Numbered from the stretch's first letter, positions 45,955 to 57,091 are shown. The stretch: 64,000 nucleotides of DNA from Bacillus sp. WMMC1349 (GCF_013155385.1 NZ_JABJUQ010000007.1:850001-914000); one strand, 5' to 3'. A program made the numbers and translations. The notes: generated by a model from the letters alone, not told the origin.

Positions 45955-47103
45955 ATGGGAAAGGTTTTGTACGTACCAAGCACGAACTTGATGGGAAGAG
46001 GTTGTTTAGGGGAAGTTACACCATTTATTGAGGAGTTGGGTTTTAAAAAAGCTTTAGTTGTAACAGATCAATTTTTAAATAAAAATGGGATTGTTCAAAA
46101 AGTAATAGAACAACTAGAAAAAGCAAATGTAGAATGTATTGTTTATGATGATGTAAAACCGAATCCAACCATTCACAATGTCGAGGTTGGGGTCTCAGTT
46201 TTTCGAGAAAATGGTTGTGAATTTATCGTTTCAGTAGGTGGAGGTTCTCCCCAGGACGCTGCAAAAGGGATTGGATTAATGGTAACTAATGGCGGAAATA
46301 TTAGAGATTACGAAGGTGTAGGCAAGACAAAATATAAATCTGTACCTATTGTTGCCGTTAATACGACAGCTGGTACATCTGCAGAATATACAATTAACTA
46401 TGTTATCACAGATGAAGAAAGACAAGTAAAAATGGTTATGGTAGACAAAAATAGTTTAGTTGCGATTTCTGTTAATGATCCCGAATTAATGATGAATAAA
46501 CCAGCAGATTTGACTGCAGCAACTGGAATGGATGCTTTGACACATGCGATTGAAGCTATTGTCACTCCTGGTGCATATCCAGTCACAGATGCTACAGCAC
46601 TGGCGGCTGTGGAAATCATCTTTAATTATCTGCCGCGTGCTGTTAAAGACGGAAGTGACTTGGAAGCAAGAGAACAAATGGTTTATGTCATGTTCTTAGG
46701 TGGTGTTGCTTTTAATAATGCTGGACTTGGCTATGTTCATGCGATGGCACACCAATTAGGTGGTGTTTATGATTTACCACATGGTGTGTGTAATGCGATG
46801 CTTCTACCGATAGTTGAACGAGAAAATGCAAAACGCGATCCATCCAAATTTCGTACCATTGCAAGGGCTGCAGGGATTGACCCAACAAATAAAACTGATG
46901 AACAATGCGCTAATGAAGTTATTGAAGCGATTAAAAATCTCGCAAAAGAAGTCGGCATTCCTAGCAAGTTGTCTGAATTAGGAGTGGAACATGTAGATGT
47001 TGAAAAGCTTGCTGATTTTGCAATGAAGGATGCATGTGCACCAGGTAATCCATTTCAGCCAACAAAAGAAGAAGTCATCACAATGTTCCAAGAGATTTTA
47101 TAG
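45955..47103 (+). CDS. fucO: Lactaldehyde reductase (iron-containing alcohol dehydrogenase)
   Basis: 382 residues, AAGGAGGAG site. Group III (Fe-ADH) enzyme: dinucleotide loop SVGGGSPQDAAKGIG (about 96-110), GTSAEYTINYV, metal-binding GMDALTHAIEA, and AMAHQLGGVYDLPHGVCNA with the His ligands (about 263-281). Close in sequence style to FucO, which reduces L-lactaldehyde to 1,2-propanediol with NADH. Its place between rhaA and rhaD fits disposal of the lactaldehyde made by RhaD. Confidence 0.93.
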   Translation: MGKVLYVPSTNLMGRGCLGEVTPFIEELGFKKALVVTDQFLNKNGIVQKVIEQLEKANVECIVYDDVKPNPTIHNVEVGVSVFRENGCEFIVSVGGGSPQDAAKGIGLMVTNGGNIRDYEGVGKTKYKSVPIVAVNTTAGTSAEYTINYVITDEERQVKMVMVDKNSLVAISVNDPELMMNKPADLTAATGMDALTHAIEAIVTPGAYPVTDATALAAVEIIFNYLPRAVKDGSDLEAREQMVYVMFLGGVAFNNAGLGYVHAMAHQLGGVYDLPHGVCNAMLLPIVERENAKRDPSKFRTIARAAGIDPTNKTDEQCANEVIEAIKNLAKEVGIPSKLSELGVEHVDVEKLADFAMKDACAPGNPFQPTKEEVITMFQEIL

Positions 47104-47136
47104 ACATTTGACATTCACTAAAAGGAGTTTATCTAA

Positions 47137-47973
47137 ATGAATCAACACGTAGAACAGGACCAACTAGTAATCAATGCGCCATTTGTTCAAGAAATGATGG
47201 AAACCACATATAACATGTGGCGATTAGGATGGGATGAGCGAAATGGGGGGAATATTAGTTATATTCTTTCCGAGGAGGAAGTGTCTGCATATTTAGATCC
47301 AAAACGTGTTTTAAAAACGATAGATCTAGATTTTCCTGTCATAGAACTAGCCAATCAGTACTTTATTGTAACAGGATCGGGGAAATATTTTAAAAATGTT
47401 AAGAAAAATCCCGCAGAATGTCTAGGAATTATTCATGTTAATGAAAATGGAAAATCCATTCATTTATTATGGGGGCTAATAGGAGATGGAAAACCGACAA
47501 GCGAGCTTCCTTCACATTTTAGAAGCCATATTTCAAGGCTGCATCAGGACAAAAACCATCGTGTGATTATGCATACACATGCAACTAACATCATTGCGAT
47601 GACATTTACACATGAATTAGATGAGAAAAACTTTAGCAAAACATTATGGAAAATGTGTACGGAATGTATTGTTGTGTTTCCTGAAGGGGTAAGATTATTA
47701 CCTTGGATGGTTCCTGGTACAGATGAAATTGGCCAAGCGACAGCCAAAAAAATGAATGAAGCTCGATTGGTGATTTGGCCATTCCACGGTATTTTTGGAG
47801 CTGGAGAATCTATTGATGATGCTTTTGGCTTAATCGAGACAGCTGAAAAAGCAGCCCAAGTCTATATGTTAGCAAGTGCACATCAGGGTGGAATCATTCA
47901 AGATATAACGGATCAAGATTTAAACGAACTCGCAAAGGCTTTTCATATAGAACCTAATCAAAACTATTTGTAA
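47137..47973 (+). CDS. rhaD: L-rhamnulose-1-phosphate aldolase
   Basis: 278 residues, AAAGGAG site. Class II aldolase/adducin family: [11 protein letters not shown] (about 30-40), [19 protein letters not shown] with the catalytic Glu/His environment, zinc ligands in IMHTHATN and [10 protein letters not shown]. Splits L-rhamnulose-1-P into DHAP and L-lactaldehyde. Last gene of the rha operon; a hairpin repeat follows 17 nt after the stop and may terminate it. Confidence 0.96.
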   Translation: MNQHVEQDQLVINAPFVQEMMETTYNMWRLGWDERNGGNISYILSEEEVSAYLDPKRVLKTIDLDFPVIELANQYFIVTGSGKYFKNVKKNPAECLGIIHVNENGKSIHLLWGLIGDGKPTSELPSHFRSHISRLHQDKNHRVIMHTHATNIIAMTFTHELDEKNFSKTLWKMCTECIVVFPEGVRLLPWMVPGTDEIGQATAKKMNEARLVIWPFHGIFGAGESIDDAFGLIETAEKAAQVYMLASAHQGGIIQDITDQDLNELAKAFHIEPNQNYL

Positions 47974-47987
47974 GTTACAAAAAAGAG

Positions 47988-48035
47988 GCTGTCCAGTAAG
48001 TTGATTTTTGACTACTGGACGCCCTTTTCAACGTT
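47988..48035 (+). repeat. Short hairpin repeat, copy 1 (likely also rha terminator)
   Basis: GTCCAGTA (47991-47998) pairs perfectly with TACTGGAC (48013-48020), extended by GGC/GCC, followed by CTTTTCAACGTTTAACAAAC. The same hairpin and tail recur at 52098 and 61137. Confidence 0.8.
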
Positions 48036-48043
48036 TAACAAAC

Positions 48044-48218
48044 GGAGCTGTCTAAAAAGTCTTTTTTCAACATAAATCAGGGGGAATTGCGAGACTCCTG
48101 CGGAAACAGCGAGCCAGGCGAGACCCAAGAGGAGCAAGGAAACAGCTCCGAGGCGGCTCGCGGATCGCCCGCGGAAAGCGAGCAAATTCCCCAATCCACA
48201 CGACTTTCAGGACAGCCT
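48044..48218 (-). repeat. GC-rich intergenic repeat, copy 3 (full length)
   Basis: About 175 bp with inverted ends (GAGCTGTCTAAAAAGTC on the left, GACTTTCAGGACAGCC on the right). On the reverse strand it contains GTGTGGATTGGGGA, TTGCTCGCTTTCCGCGGGCG, ATCCGCGAGCC, CCTTGCTCCTCTTGGGTCTC and CCTGATTTATGTTGAAAAAA. The first ~120 bp are almost identical to copy 4 at 61200. No coding capacity. Confidence 0.85.
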
Positions 48219-48362
48219 CAATCTTGAATTATAAGTTTTAACAATTTTACGGTTTTCAGACAACCTCTTTTTATACGGCTTCAACTCATTTTTTGCTTGC
48301 ACCTACACCCAATCTTCGATACCGTTAAGTCAAAAAGATCAGCAAATCAGGAGTGACTACAT

Positions 48363-49127
48363 GTGAAAAAAACGGTCAAAATCAGAAATGTCATCATTGG
48401 AGAAAGTGTACCGAAAATTTGTGTTCCACTTGTTGAGGGGACACTACCGCAATTGAAAGAAGAAGCTGAATTTATCAAGACACTTGATCCAGATCTTGTT
48501 GAATGGCGTGCCGATTTTTTTGAAGGTGTTGAAGACATTGAACAAATCATCGCTACCTTAAAGGAACTCAACATAATATTGAAAGAAATTCCGCTCATTT
48601 TTACTTTTCGAAGCTTGAAAGAAGGCGGTGAAAAAGAGATCAGTGCCGATTTCTACTTTTCTTTAAATGAAGCGGTTGTTCAAACAGGTTATGCTGATGT
48701 GATTGATATTGAATTGTTTCATGATGAGCGGAATATTAAAACTTTGGTGAAAAGCGCACATGACAATGATGTATTGGTGATTATCTCAAACCATGATTTT
48801 GATCGGACACCAGTCAAAGAAGAGATCATGTCTCGTTTGCAAAAAGCGCAGGAATTAGGGGCTGACTTACCTAAAATTGCAGTGATGCCTGAAACACCAG
48901 CTGATGTATTAACATTGCTTGAAGCGACACATCTAATGAATGAGCAATTTGCAGAGCGGCCGATTATCACGATGTCGATGGCTGGAAAGGGTTTGATCAG
49001 CCGCCTTGCAGGAGAAGTATTTGGATCAGCATTGACATTTGCTGCTGCGAAAAAAGGATCTGCACCAGGACAGATCGCAGTGACAGAGCTACGACGATTC
49101 CTTGCTATTTTGCATGACAATTTATAA
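48363..49127 (+). CDS. aroD: Type I 3-dehydroquinate dehydratase
   Basis: 254 residues. The start is the GTG 8 nt after AGGAGTG; the ATG two bases earlier is out of frame. Type I DHQase features: VEWRADFFEGV (about 41-51), FTFRSLKEGGE, active-site His in IISNHDFDRTP (about 139-149), Schiff-base Lys in LPKIAVMP (about 170), and MSMAGKGLISRLAGEVFGSA with the end SAPGQIAVTELR. Third step of the shikimate pathway. Monocistronic. Confidence 0.95.
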   Translation: MKKTVKIRNVIIGESVPKICVPLVEGTLPQLKEEAEFIKTLDPDLVEWRADFFEGVEDIEQIIATLKELNIILKEIPLIFTFRSLKEGGEKEISADFYFSLNEAVVQTGYADVIDIELFHDERNIKTLVKSAHDNDVLVIISNHDFDRTPVKEEIMSRLQKAQELGADLPKIAVMPETPADVLTLLEATHLMNEQFAERPIITMSMAGKGLISRLAGEVFGSALTFAAAKKGSAPGQIAVTELRRFLAILHDNL

Positions 49128-49132
49128 AGATA

Positions 49133-49151
49133 GGAGCCGCTGTTCGGCTCC
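49133..49151. terminator. Hairpin between aroD and spo0M
   Basis: GGAGCCG (49133-49139) pairs with CGGCTCC (49145-49151) over a 5-nt loop between the two converging genes. T-tracts are weak on both sides. Confidence 0.55.
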
Positions 49152-49162
49152 CTAGTGTGAGC

Positions 49163-49900
49163 TTACTTTGCACAATGATCGATGATTTCTTTCAGTACTT
49201 CTGTAAGTTCTTCTTGATCTGTGAGTTCTGATTCATCAAAGTGCACACGAAGAACATCGTCATAGATCTCAGGCATCCAGCCTCTTAGTCCCCTTGCCCG
49301 CCGGTTAGTTTCGAATACAATTTCAAAGCCGTCTTCTTCTAACAGGAAAATAAGCTCCAGTTCGCTAAGAAGCTGACGATAGTATGGTGACACTGGGACA
49401 AATTCAAATTCCTGAACGAAAGGCAGCCGGCGCTTGAAGTAAGGAGCTTGTTCACAGTCTGCGTCATGGAGCCGGAAGCCTAGGCTTTCGATTGTTTGCA
49501 AAATACAATTGATCCATGGGTGTGGCTGAACGACGATTTGATCTTGATCAAACTTGTCAGTCCCGACGTCAGTTAACAAATGAACTTCAGCTTTTCCAAC
49601 AGTAACCGGTGTATCAAACGGCAGGGTAAAAGAAAAAGAAAAACGGTAGTCTTCACCAGGATTGATTGTGAGCGCTTCAGTTATCCGATGAGAGTCAATC
49701 GTGATCGACTTACAGTTATTTTGAGTTTCTTTTACAATGTTGTAATGAGTGTCAATTAGTAAATCAATGTATTGAATATTTTTTTTGAATTTATCCCCCT
49801 CGACATAAATGGTTCCATTTACCTCTTCACCTGGATAATATGTTTTTTTCTCTAAAAATCTGGTGATCTTCAAGCTAGAACTTGTTGTAACGATTGACAT
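49163..49900 (-). CDS. spo0M: Sporulation-control protein Spo0M (arrestin-like)
   Basis: 245 residues, AGGAGG site. Spo0M family, an arrestin-fold all-beta protein: ITRFLEKKTYYPGEEVNGTI (about 12-31), GEDYRFSFSFTLPFDTPVT, then DADCEQAPYFKRRLPFVQEF and RGLRGWMPEIYDD in the second half. Affects sporulation phosphorelay timing and cell shape in B. subtilis. Right anchor of the inserted region, as in B. subtilis where it lies near trnD and thiC (recalled). Confidence 0.92.
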   Translation of the reverse strand: MSIVTTSSSLKITRFLEKKTYYPGEEVNGTIYVEGDKFKKNIQYIDLLIDTHYNIVKETQNNCKSITIDSHRITEALTINPGEDYRFSFSFTLPFDTPVTVGKAEVHLLTDVGTDKFDQDQIVVQPHPWINCILQTIESLGFRLHDADCEQAPYFKRRLPFVQEFEFVPVSPYYRQLLSELELIFLLEEDGFEIVFETNRRARGLRGWMPEIYDDVLRVHFDESELTDQEELTEVLKEIIDHCAK

Positions 49901-50045
49901 TTTTATATTTCCTCCTTTTAGACTGAGTTTAATTATACGATAAAACAGTAAAAAAGTTTCATTATTTTATAGATCTTTTTACCTATTGTTTTTTCCTTTT
50001 CAATAATGGTTAGTTGTGTTACGATAATGACGAACTTCATAGCTT

Positions 50046-50138
50046 TACTAGGGGTGCCCATATTAGGCTGAGAGAGTAACAAATGTGTTGCTTAACCCTT
50101 TGGACCTGATCTGGTTCGTACCAGCGTGGGGAAGTAAA
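50046..50138 (+). ncRNA. TPP riboswitch (THI element)
   Basis: Classic Thi-box sequence: ACTAGGGGTGCCC, then GGCTGAGAGAGTAA, a variable stem (AACAAATGTGTT), ACCCTTTGGACCTGATCTGG and TACCAGCGTGGGGAAGTA. Located 135 nt before thiC with a terminator between. Confidence 0.97.
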
Positions 50139-50180
50139 AAAAGATGCAGATGGAATATCTGCTGAAATTTACTGACGATT

Positions 50181-52024
<1,844 letters not shown>

Positions 52025-52097
52025 AAAAAGCAGATGAATCTTTTGATATAGTTGGAGATTTAAGAACTTCCCTGCGGAAATCGTCAAGCCGGAAGGA

Positions 52098-52150
52098 GCT
52101 GTCCAGTAAGTCAATTTTTGACTATTGGACGCTCTTTTCATATTTGACAA
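52098..52150 (+). repeat. Short hairpin repeat, copy 2
   Basis: GCTGTCCAGTAAGTCAA and TTGACTATTGGACG form the hairpin, followed by CTCTTTTCATATTTGACAAAC. Same unit as at 47988 and 61137. Could end the thiC transcript. Confidence 0.8.
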
Positions 52151-52384
52151 ACGCTGATATATCAGCATATGTTTTAACAATTTCACTCTTTTTGGAAATC
52201 CCGTTAGTGTTGAAAAACAGCTTGTAAAAGTATTGAAGGTGTAAATGAAATGATTGATATTCAAAGTTAGAAAATCTTTTTTCAAGTTCAACAAAACTAG
52301 CTGCAGAATTGCATACGATTAAAGAGATGAAGAAGTTCTGTATCTAGTTCATCATAGTAACGGGTGAGTGCACGCATTTAACTA

Positions 52385-52723
52385 TAATACTCACCTGGTT
52401 GATATGTTTGGTGACGTACCATTTGATAATGTGATCTAGCTAATTGATGTGCAGTGCTGATATCCATTTCTAATGGATTGATTTTATAATACACATACCC
52501 TTCGATTTGAAAGAATCGTTCTAACGGTGCACAATAAACACCAGTAGCTAATTTCAGGTGAACTGATAATTGATCTAATCGTTCTTTTAAGAACTCAAAA
52601 GCAGGGCGTGTATGGTGAAGTTCACCCTCATTCTCACATTGCTGACTTGAATGATAAATAACGACTGTACTTTTGCCTATACTGACATCAAGGATGACTC
52701 TACATGTTTCATTTGTCTTTTAG
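52385..52723 (-). pseudogene. IS110-family transposase N-terminal remnant
   Basis: On the minus strand: CRVILDVSIGKSTVVIYHSS, then NEGELHHTRPAFEFLKERLD, LATGVYCAPLERFFQIEGYV and YYKINPLEMD. This is the DEDD domain of an IS110 transposase. The frame is cut at GEYYS-stop and the rest is missing. The remaining DNA of the 52025-52912 gap shows nothing else recognisable. Confidence 0.7.
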
Positions 52724-52912
52724 CCAACAATAGAAATCTTTACAGCGCCTGATCGATTCTATTTTCTTATACATGATCTCATGGATTCAACATACTAAAC
52801 TACTGATTCAAATAATGGTGTGAAGTTGGGCGGTTTTTAATTCTACTATAAAAAATAGTAGTACAAACCAAGGACCTTGGTCTGTGCTACTAATGTTAGT
52901 ATGTTTTCATTC

Positions 52913-53674
52913 TTAAAATGAATATACTTCTCCGTCAGCCGGAACTAATACATTAGTGGAGATTCCTTTTTTATTAATAAAGCTTTTTAATTCGTCTCTG
53001 GATAATGTCCAATGATTGACAGCTTCCATATGAATTGCAATAATTTTTGCGTTAGGGGCAGCCTTATACACTTCATAAACATCATCTTTCCCCATTACGA
53101 GAGAACCGCCTTCAAGAAATTGATTATCCCCAGCATTTACGACAATGATTTCTGGTTTATGTGTTTCGATTACCTCTTGAACAGCTTCATACCAAACCGT
53201 GTCTCCAGCTATATATAAAGTTTTTTCACTTTGGTGCTTGAAGACAATGCCGCATACGTTACCAGCAAGTTTTAAGATTTCTCCTCTTCCATGCTCGCCT
53301 TTTGTTTTGGTTAACTGGATACCTTCAAAAACTGTATCCTCTTGTAAAACCTCTACATTTTTGAAACCAGCGTTTCGAATTTCTGACGCATCCTCATCAT
53401 TTTGGGAAAATAGTTTAATTTCTTTTGGTAATGCTTCTTTAGCAGCATTATCCCAATGGTCTAGATGTAAGTGAGTAACAATCACTGCATCAATATTTTT
53501 AATAATAGCTTTAATGGATATAGGTAAGTTAACTAATGGATTCTTTTGATCTTGTCTTGGCGAATTGCGAAATGGTGGGTAAGTCCCTTTTTCTGCCAAC
53601 ATTGGATCGATTAAAAACTTTTTTCCTGCGTATTCAACAACCATTGTTGCATTACGAATTTGCTGGATATTCAA
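52913..53674 (-). CDS. MBL-fold metal-dependent hydrolase
   Basis: 253 residues when started at the TTG that follows AAAGGAGCTGATTGAT; an ATG at 53749 has no ribosome site. Metallo-beta-lactamase fold of the UlaG/YtkL-like group: VEYAGKKFLIDPML (about 12-25), VIVTHLHLDHWD (zinc HxHxDH), LYIAGDTVWYEA, IIVVNAGDNQ, IIAIHMEAVNHW. Substrate unknown. Single gene. Confidence 0.87.
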   Translation of the reverse strand: MNIQQIRNATMVVEYAGKKFLIDPMLAEKGTYPPFRNSPRQDQKNPLVNLPISIKAIIKNIDAVIVTHLHLDHWDNAAKEALPKEIKLFSQNDEDASEIRNAGFKNVEVLQEDTVFEGIQLTKTKGEHGRGEILKLAGNVCGIVFKHQSEKTLYIAGDTVWYEAVQEVIETHKPEIIVVNAGDNQFLEGGSLVMGKDDVYEVYKAAPNAKIIAIHMEAVNHWTLSRDELKSFINKKGISTNVLVPADGEVYSF

Positions 53675-53796
53675 ATCAATCAGCTCCTTTATTTTGAAAT
53701 GTCGTTTGTACAATGTATATTCTATATTATGATTCATTGGCGGATACACAGATTAAATAAAGTCTTTTGCACGTTTTACTTTATTTATGAAAAGGA

Positions 53797-53990
53797 TTGC
53801 AAAGTATTAGATAACAAGATAATCAAATGTTATGAACTAAGAATAGTCGGTTTCGATGAAAGAATTAGGCGTGAGCTGGCTCGGCTACTACGACTACGGC
53901 TAGAGTGGCTAAGTTAGAGGATAATGGAGTTATTGAAGGTTATACCATTAAAGTTAGTAAAAATGGGGCATTCTGTTCACATATTTATAC
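53797..53990 (+). pseudogene. Lrp/AsnC-type regulator remnant
   Basis: The sequence reads LDNKIIKCYELRIVGFDERI and RRELARLLRLR, then in another frame ARVAKLEDNGVIEGYTIKVS, which matches the HTH end of Lrp/AsnC proteins. Later pieces up to about 54360 (e.g. GRILMEVQNSEDVKKFLLAM) are broken by stops. The rest of the gap up to 54506 has no intact gene. Confidence 0.45.
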
Positions 53991-54506
53991 ATATTTATAC
54001 GAAAAACACGAACCATCAATCGTATCTTTCATTCATAAAAAAACAGGGTCAATACGTTATTAAAAGCTACAAAATTAGTGGGTAAAGTTGTTATCTTCTC
54101 GATTGCAACTTTCCATCCAATGAAATAGCAGGTGAATTTTTGACGGTTCTCCGAAAGATTTTCTTCTGATTTTTCTTTTGACTTCATAGAGGACGAGCCG
54201 GGTAGAATTTTAATGGAGGTTCAAAATTCTGAGGATGTAAAAAAATTCTTGTTAGCAATGATCTACGAAGTGATTTTGTCGTAGTTGCCGACAAACATCT
54301 AACATATCTGTCGAAAGCAACGCGTAACAAATAACTACGAAGTCAGTGGAGAAGGCTGTTTCTAGTATCTATGTTTACAATAATTTTATATGGATTCTAT
54401 TTAGGGTTTACGACGAAAAATACAAATAAAAAACAGACAGAAAGCTTTCTGTCCGGGTTAGCCATTATAGTGTATACCCTTCGTGATCATCAGGAAATAT
54501 ATCATT

Positions 54507-55391
54507 TTACTCCTGATGATTTTCTTGCATCACTTTGTTGGAACTCTTTCTTGGATCAAATGATTTGGAAACGTCAATCGTATATTTAAGATTTTTTTGA
54601 TAATCCTTGGAGAATATACTTGCATAGAGAACGTCTAATAAGAAACAGATGGAATCATTCAAGCTAAAGCTTCCTATTTTTGAATACAAGCGCTCACGGG
54701 TAGTAAGCCTAAAAACATAGTCGGAAGATTTTGTTAAAGTATTATCACCAATACTTGTTAAAGCAATAATAGGTATTTTCCTATTTTTTAACATGGGTAA
54801 AAGTTTAGTAATACTCTCAGTCTCCCCAGTGTAAGAAATAACAATGGCACATGTTTCAGAATCACAACTTGCCACTTCATACTCAGGATCAACCATAGCA
54901 AGGTCTACTTTTCTACCAATTCGATTCATTTTTGCTTTGAAGTCATGACAGAGGATTAGATTATTATTCATCGCGAATATTTTTATACTTGTTGCTTTTT
55001 TTATTAGGTCTGTAGCCTTTTGTAGTTCATCATGATTAATGAGCGATAATGTATCGGAGATTGTCATTTGGTTTAATTTGGCTAATTTATTTGCAATCGT
55101 CATAACATTGTCATACTCGGTAAATGGTAAATTTGCATCAATATTATTAAAATGACTATTGAGATAGTCAATTTCTTCAAGAAAAGTATCTCTTAAATCA
55201 ATCCACCCGTTAAATCCAAGCTTTTTTCCTACCCGAACTAATGTAGAGGGATGGGTGTATGTTTCATTAGATATTTGTTTCACGGTTTTATTTTTAATAT
55301 TTTCTCTTTGTTCAAACATATATTCAATGATTGATTTTTCTGATGGGGAGAAAATTTCAATTTCCTCTTTCATTTTTTCAGTTAATAACAT
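54507..55391 (-). CDS. RpiR/MurR family regulator
   Basis: 294 residues from the ATG after AGGTGG (a GTG at 55403 is part of that site). N-terminal HTH_6 (EIEIFSPSEKSIIEYMFEQR, VKQISNETYTHPSTLVRVGK) and C-terminal SIS sugar-phosphate domain (about 125-250; FAMNNNLILCHDFKAKMNRI, AIVISYTGETESI, PIIALTSIGDN). Divergent from the GH4 gene, so it most likely controls that gene in response to a 6-phospho sugar. Confidence 0.9.
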   Translation of the reverse strand: MLLTEKMKEEIEIFSPSEKSIIEYMFEQRENIKNKTVKQISNETYTHPSTLVRVGKKLGFNGWIDLRDTFLEEIDYLNSHFNNIDANLPFTEYDNVMTIANKLAKLNQMTISDTLSLINHDELQKATDLIKKATSIKIFAMNNNLILCHDFKAKMNRIGRKVDLAMVDPEYEVASCDSETCAIVISYTGETESITKLLPMLKNRKIPIIALTSIGDNTLTKSSDYVFRLTTRERLYSKIGSFSLNDSICFLLDVLYASIFSKDYQKNLKYTIDVSKSFDPRKSSNKVMQENHQE

Positions 55392-55450
55392 ATAGATCAC
55401 CACCTAAACTATAGAGCATATAAATCAAGCCTCTTATATAACAATATCCC

Positions 55451-55517
55451 TTGTAAATTTCATTTACAAAAAAATTGCTTTCTGTCATTTAATTTGAGAA
55501 CGTCAAATGATAATCAT
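55451..55517. promoter_or_regulatory. Palindromes in the RpiR/GH4 divergent region
   Basis: TTGTAAAT-TTC-ATTTACAA (55451-55469) is a perfect 19-bp inverted repeat; ATGAT-A-ATCAT (55507-55517) is a second perfect one. Both lie in the 187-bp gap between the divergent genes and are candidate RpiR operators. Confidence 0.5.
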
Positions 55518-55578
55518 GATAACATATTGAAGCGATTTCTTCTTTTTTTATAATTGAATTATAAAGGAGGAGAATCAA

Positions 55579-56961
55579 ATGACACAAGGTGTAAAAATAG
55601 TAACCATTGGTGGAGGCAGCAGCTATACTCCTGAATTAATGGAAGGGTTTATTAAAAGGTATGAAGAACTTCCGATAAGTGAAATTTGGCTCGTTGATAT
55701 AGAAGATGGTGAGGAAAAACTTAAGATTGTTGGAGAGATGGCACAAAGAATGTGGAACGCATCTCCTTATGATGTTAAAGTTCATTTAACATTAGACCGA
55801 CGCGAAGCATTAAAAGATGCTGATTTTGTTACAACTCAATTTAGAGTAGGTATGCTAAACGCTCGTGTAAAAGATGAGAGAATTCCTTTATCATATGGGA
55901 TGGTAGGTCAAGAGACGAATGGTGCAGGTGGGATTTTTAAAGCCTTAAGAACAATTCCTGTCATTTTAAGTATTGTTGAAGATATGAAAGAATTATGCCC
56001 AAATGCTTGGTTAGTGAACTTTACAAATCCAAGTGGTATGGTGACGGACTCAATCGTTCGTTATGGTAAATGGGAAAAGGTAATTGGTTTGTGCAACGTT
56101 CCTGTCATGGCTATGATGCAAGAACCGAAATTAATTGGAAAAACCAAGGATGAATTGATATATTCATTTGCTGGAATAAATCATTTCCACTGGCATAGAG
56201 TCACAGATTTAGAAGGCAATGACGTTACTTCTCAAATTATAGATAAGTTGTATGAGGATGATAACGGAACCCCGAAAAATATCCATGATATACCGTATTT
56301 TAAAGAGCAATTGAAGCAGATGAACTTAATTCCGTGCGGCTATCATCGTTATTATTACCGTCATGACGAGATGTTAAGTCATATGCTTGAAGAATACAAT
56401 GACCCTAACGTAGGAACAAGGGCTCAACAAGTTAAACAGACAGAAGCAGAACTATTCGAATTGTATAAAGACCCTAACTTAAGTGAAAAACCTGAGCATT
56501 TGGAAAAACGTGGTGGTGCTTATTATTCAGATGCAGCATGTGAAACCATTGCATCTATCTATGCAAACAAAAATACAGAGATTGTTGTTTCAACGAAAAA
56601 TAATGGTGCTGTTCTTGACCTTGCGCCAGATGATGTCGTAGAAGTGTCTGCTTACATTGGTTCTGCAGGTGCAAGACCAATTGCATTTGGTTCTTTTGAA
56701 CCAGCAGAAAGAGGTTGGTTACAAGTCATGAAAAACATGGAATTATGTGCGGAAAAGGCTGCAGTAACGGGGGATTATGGAACATTATTGCAAGCATTTA
56801 TTATGAATCCTCTAGTCCCAAGCGGGGAAACAGCAAAGCGTGTACTAGATGAATTACTGATCGCGCATAAGAAGTATTTACCACAATTTGCTGAAAAAAT
56901 CGCAGAATTAGAAGCTACAGGAGTTACAGTAAAAGATGAATTAGCTAGAAATTTGAAATAA
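55579..56961 (+). CDS. licH: 6-phospho-beta-glucosidase, GH4
   Basis: 460 residues, AAAGGAGGAG site. NAD- and Mn-dependent GH4 enzyme: GGGSSYTPEL (11-20), QFRVGMLNARVKDE, QETNGAGGIFKALRTIP (about 111-127), NFTNPSGMVTD, metal ligands C172 (GLCNVP) and H202 (GINHFHWH). Hydrolyses phosphorylated beta-glucosides such as cellobiose-6-P. No PTS genes are adjacent, so the phosphorylating transporter must be elsewhere. Confidence 0.94.
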   Translation: MTQGVKIVTIGGGSSYTPELMEGFIKRYEELPISEIWLVDIEDGEEKLKIVGEMAQRMWNASPYDVKVHLTLDRREALKDADFVTTQFRVGMLNARVKDERIPLSYGMVGQETNGAGGIFKALRTIPVILSIVEDMKELCPNAWLVNFTNPSGMVTDSIVRYGKWEKVIGLCNVPVMAMMQEPKLIGKTKDELIYSFAGINHFHWHRVTDLEGNDVTSQIIDKLYEDDNGTPKNIHDIPYFKEQLKQMNLIPCGYHRYYYRHDEMLSHMLEEYNDPNVGTRAQQVKQTEAELFELYKDPNLSEKPEHLEKRGGAYYSDAACETIASIYANKNTEIVVSTKNNGAVLDLAPDDVVEVSAYIGSAGARPIAFGSFEPAERGWLQVMKNMELCAEKAAVTGDYGTLLQAFIMNPLVPSGETAKRVLDELLIAHKKYLPQFAEKIAELEATGVTVKDELARNLK

Positions 56962-56983
56962 TAAATAGCGAGTGTCCACAGTA

Positions 56984-57029
56984 GGGGCTGTCCAGAAAGT
57001 CAGCTTTCGCTGACTTTCTGGACAGCCCC
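56984..57029. repeat. Perfect 21-bp-stem palindrome made of repeat-family ends
   Basis: The arm GGGGCTGTCCAGAAAGTCAG plus C (56984-57004) and its exact complement (57009-57029) flank a TTTC loop. The arm sequence is close to the end of the GC-rich repeat (GGGGCTGTCCTGAAAGTC at 61200). It may end licH transcription, although no T-run follows. Confidence 0.75.
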
Positions 57030-57091
57030 ATCCTTGGACGGGGAATTGGGCTTTATTTCTGACTAGTTCTTTCTCTTCACTACTCTTTCAG

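Noticed and set aside
54371..54589. 72-codon frame overlapping the end of the RpiR gene
   Set aside because: No ribosome site, partly antisense to a clear gene, no recognisable sequence.
55525..55545. cre site before the GH4 gene (TTGAAGCGATTTCT)
   Set aside because: Three mismatches to the cre consensus, including the conserved G at position 2; too weak.
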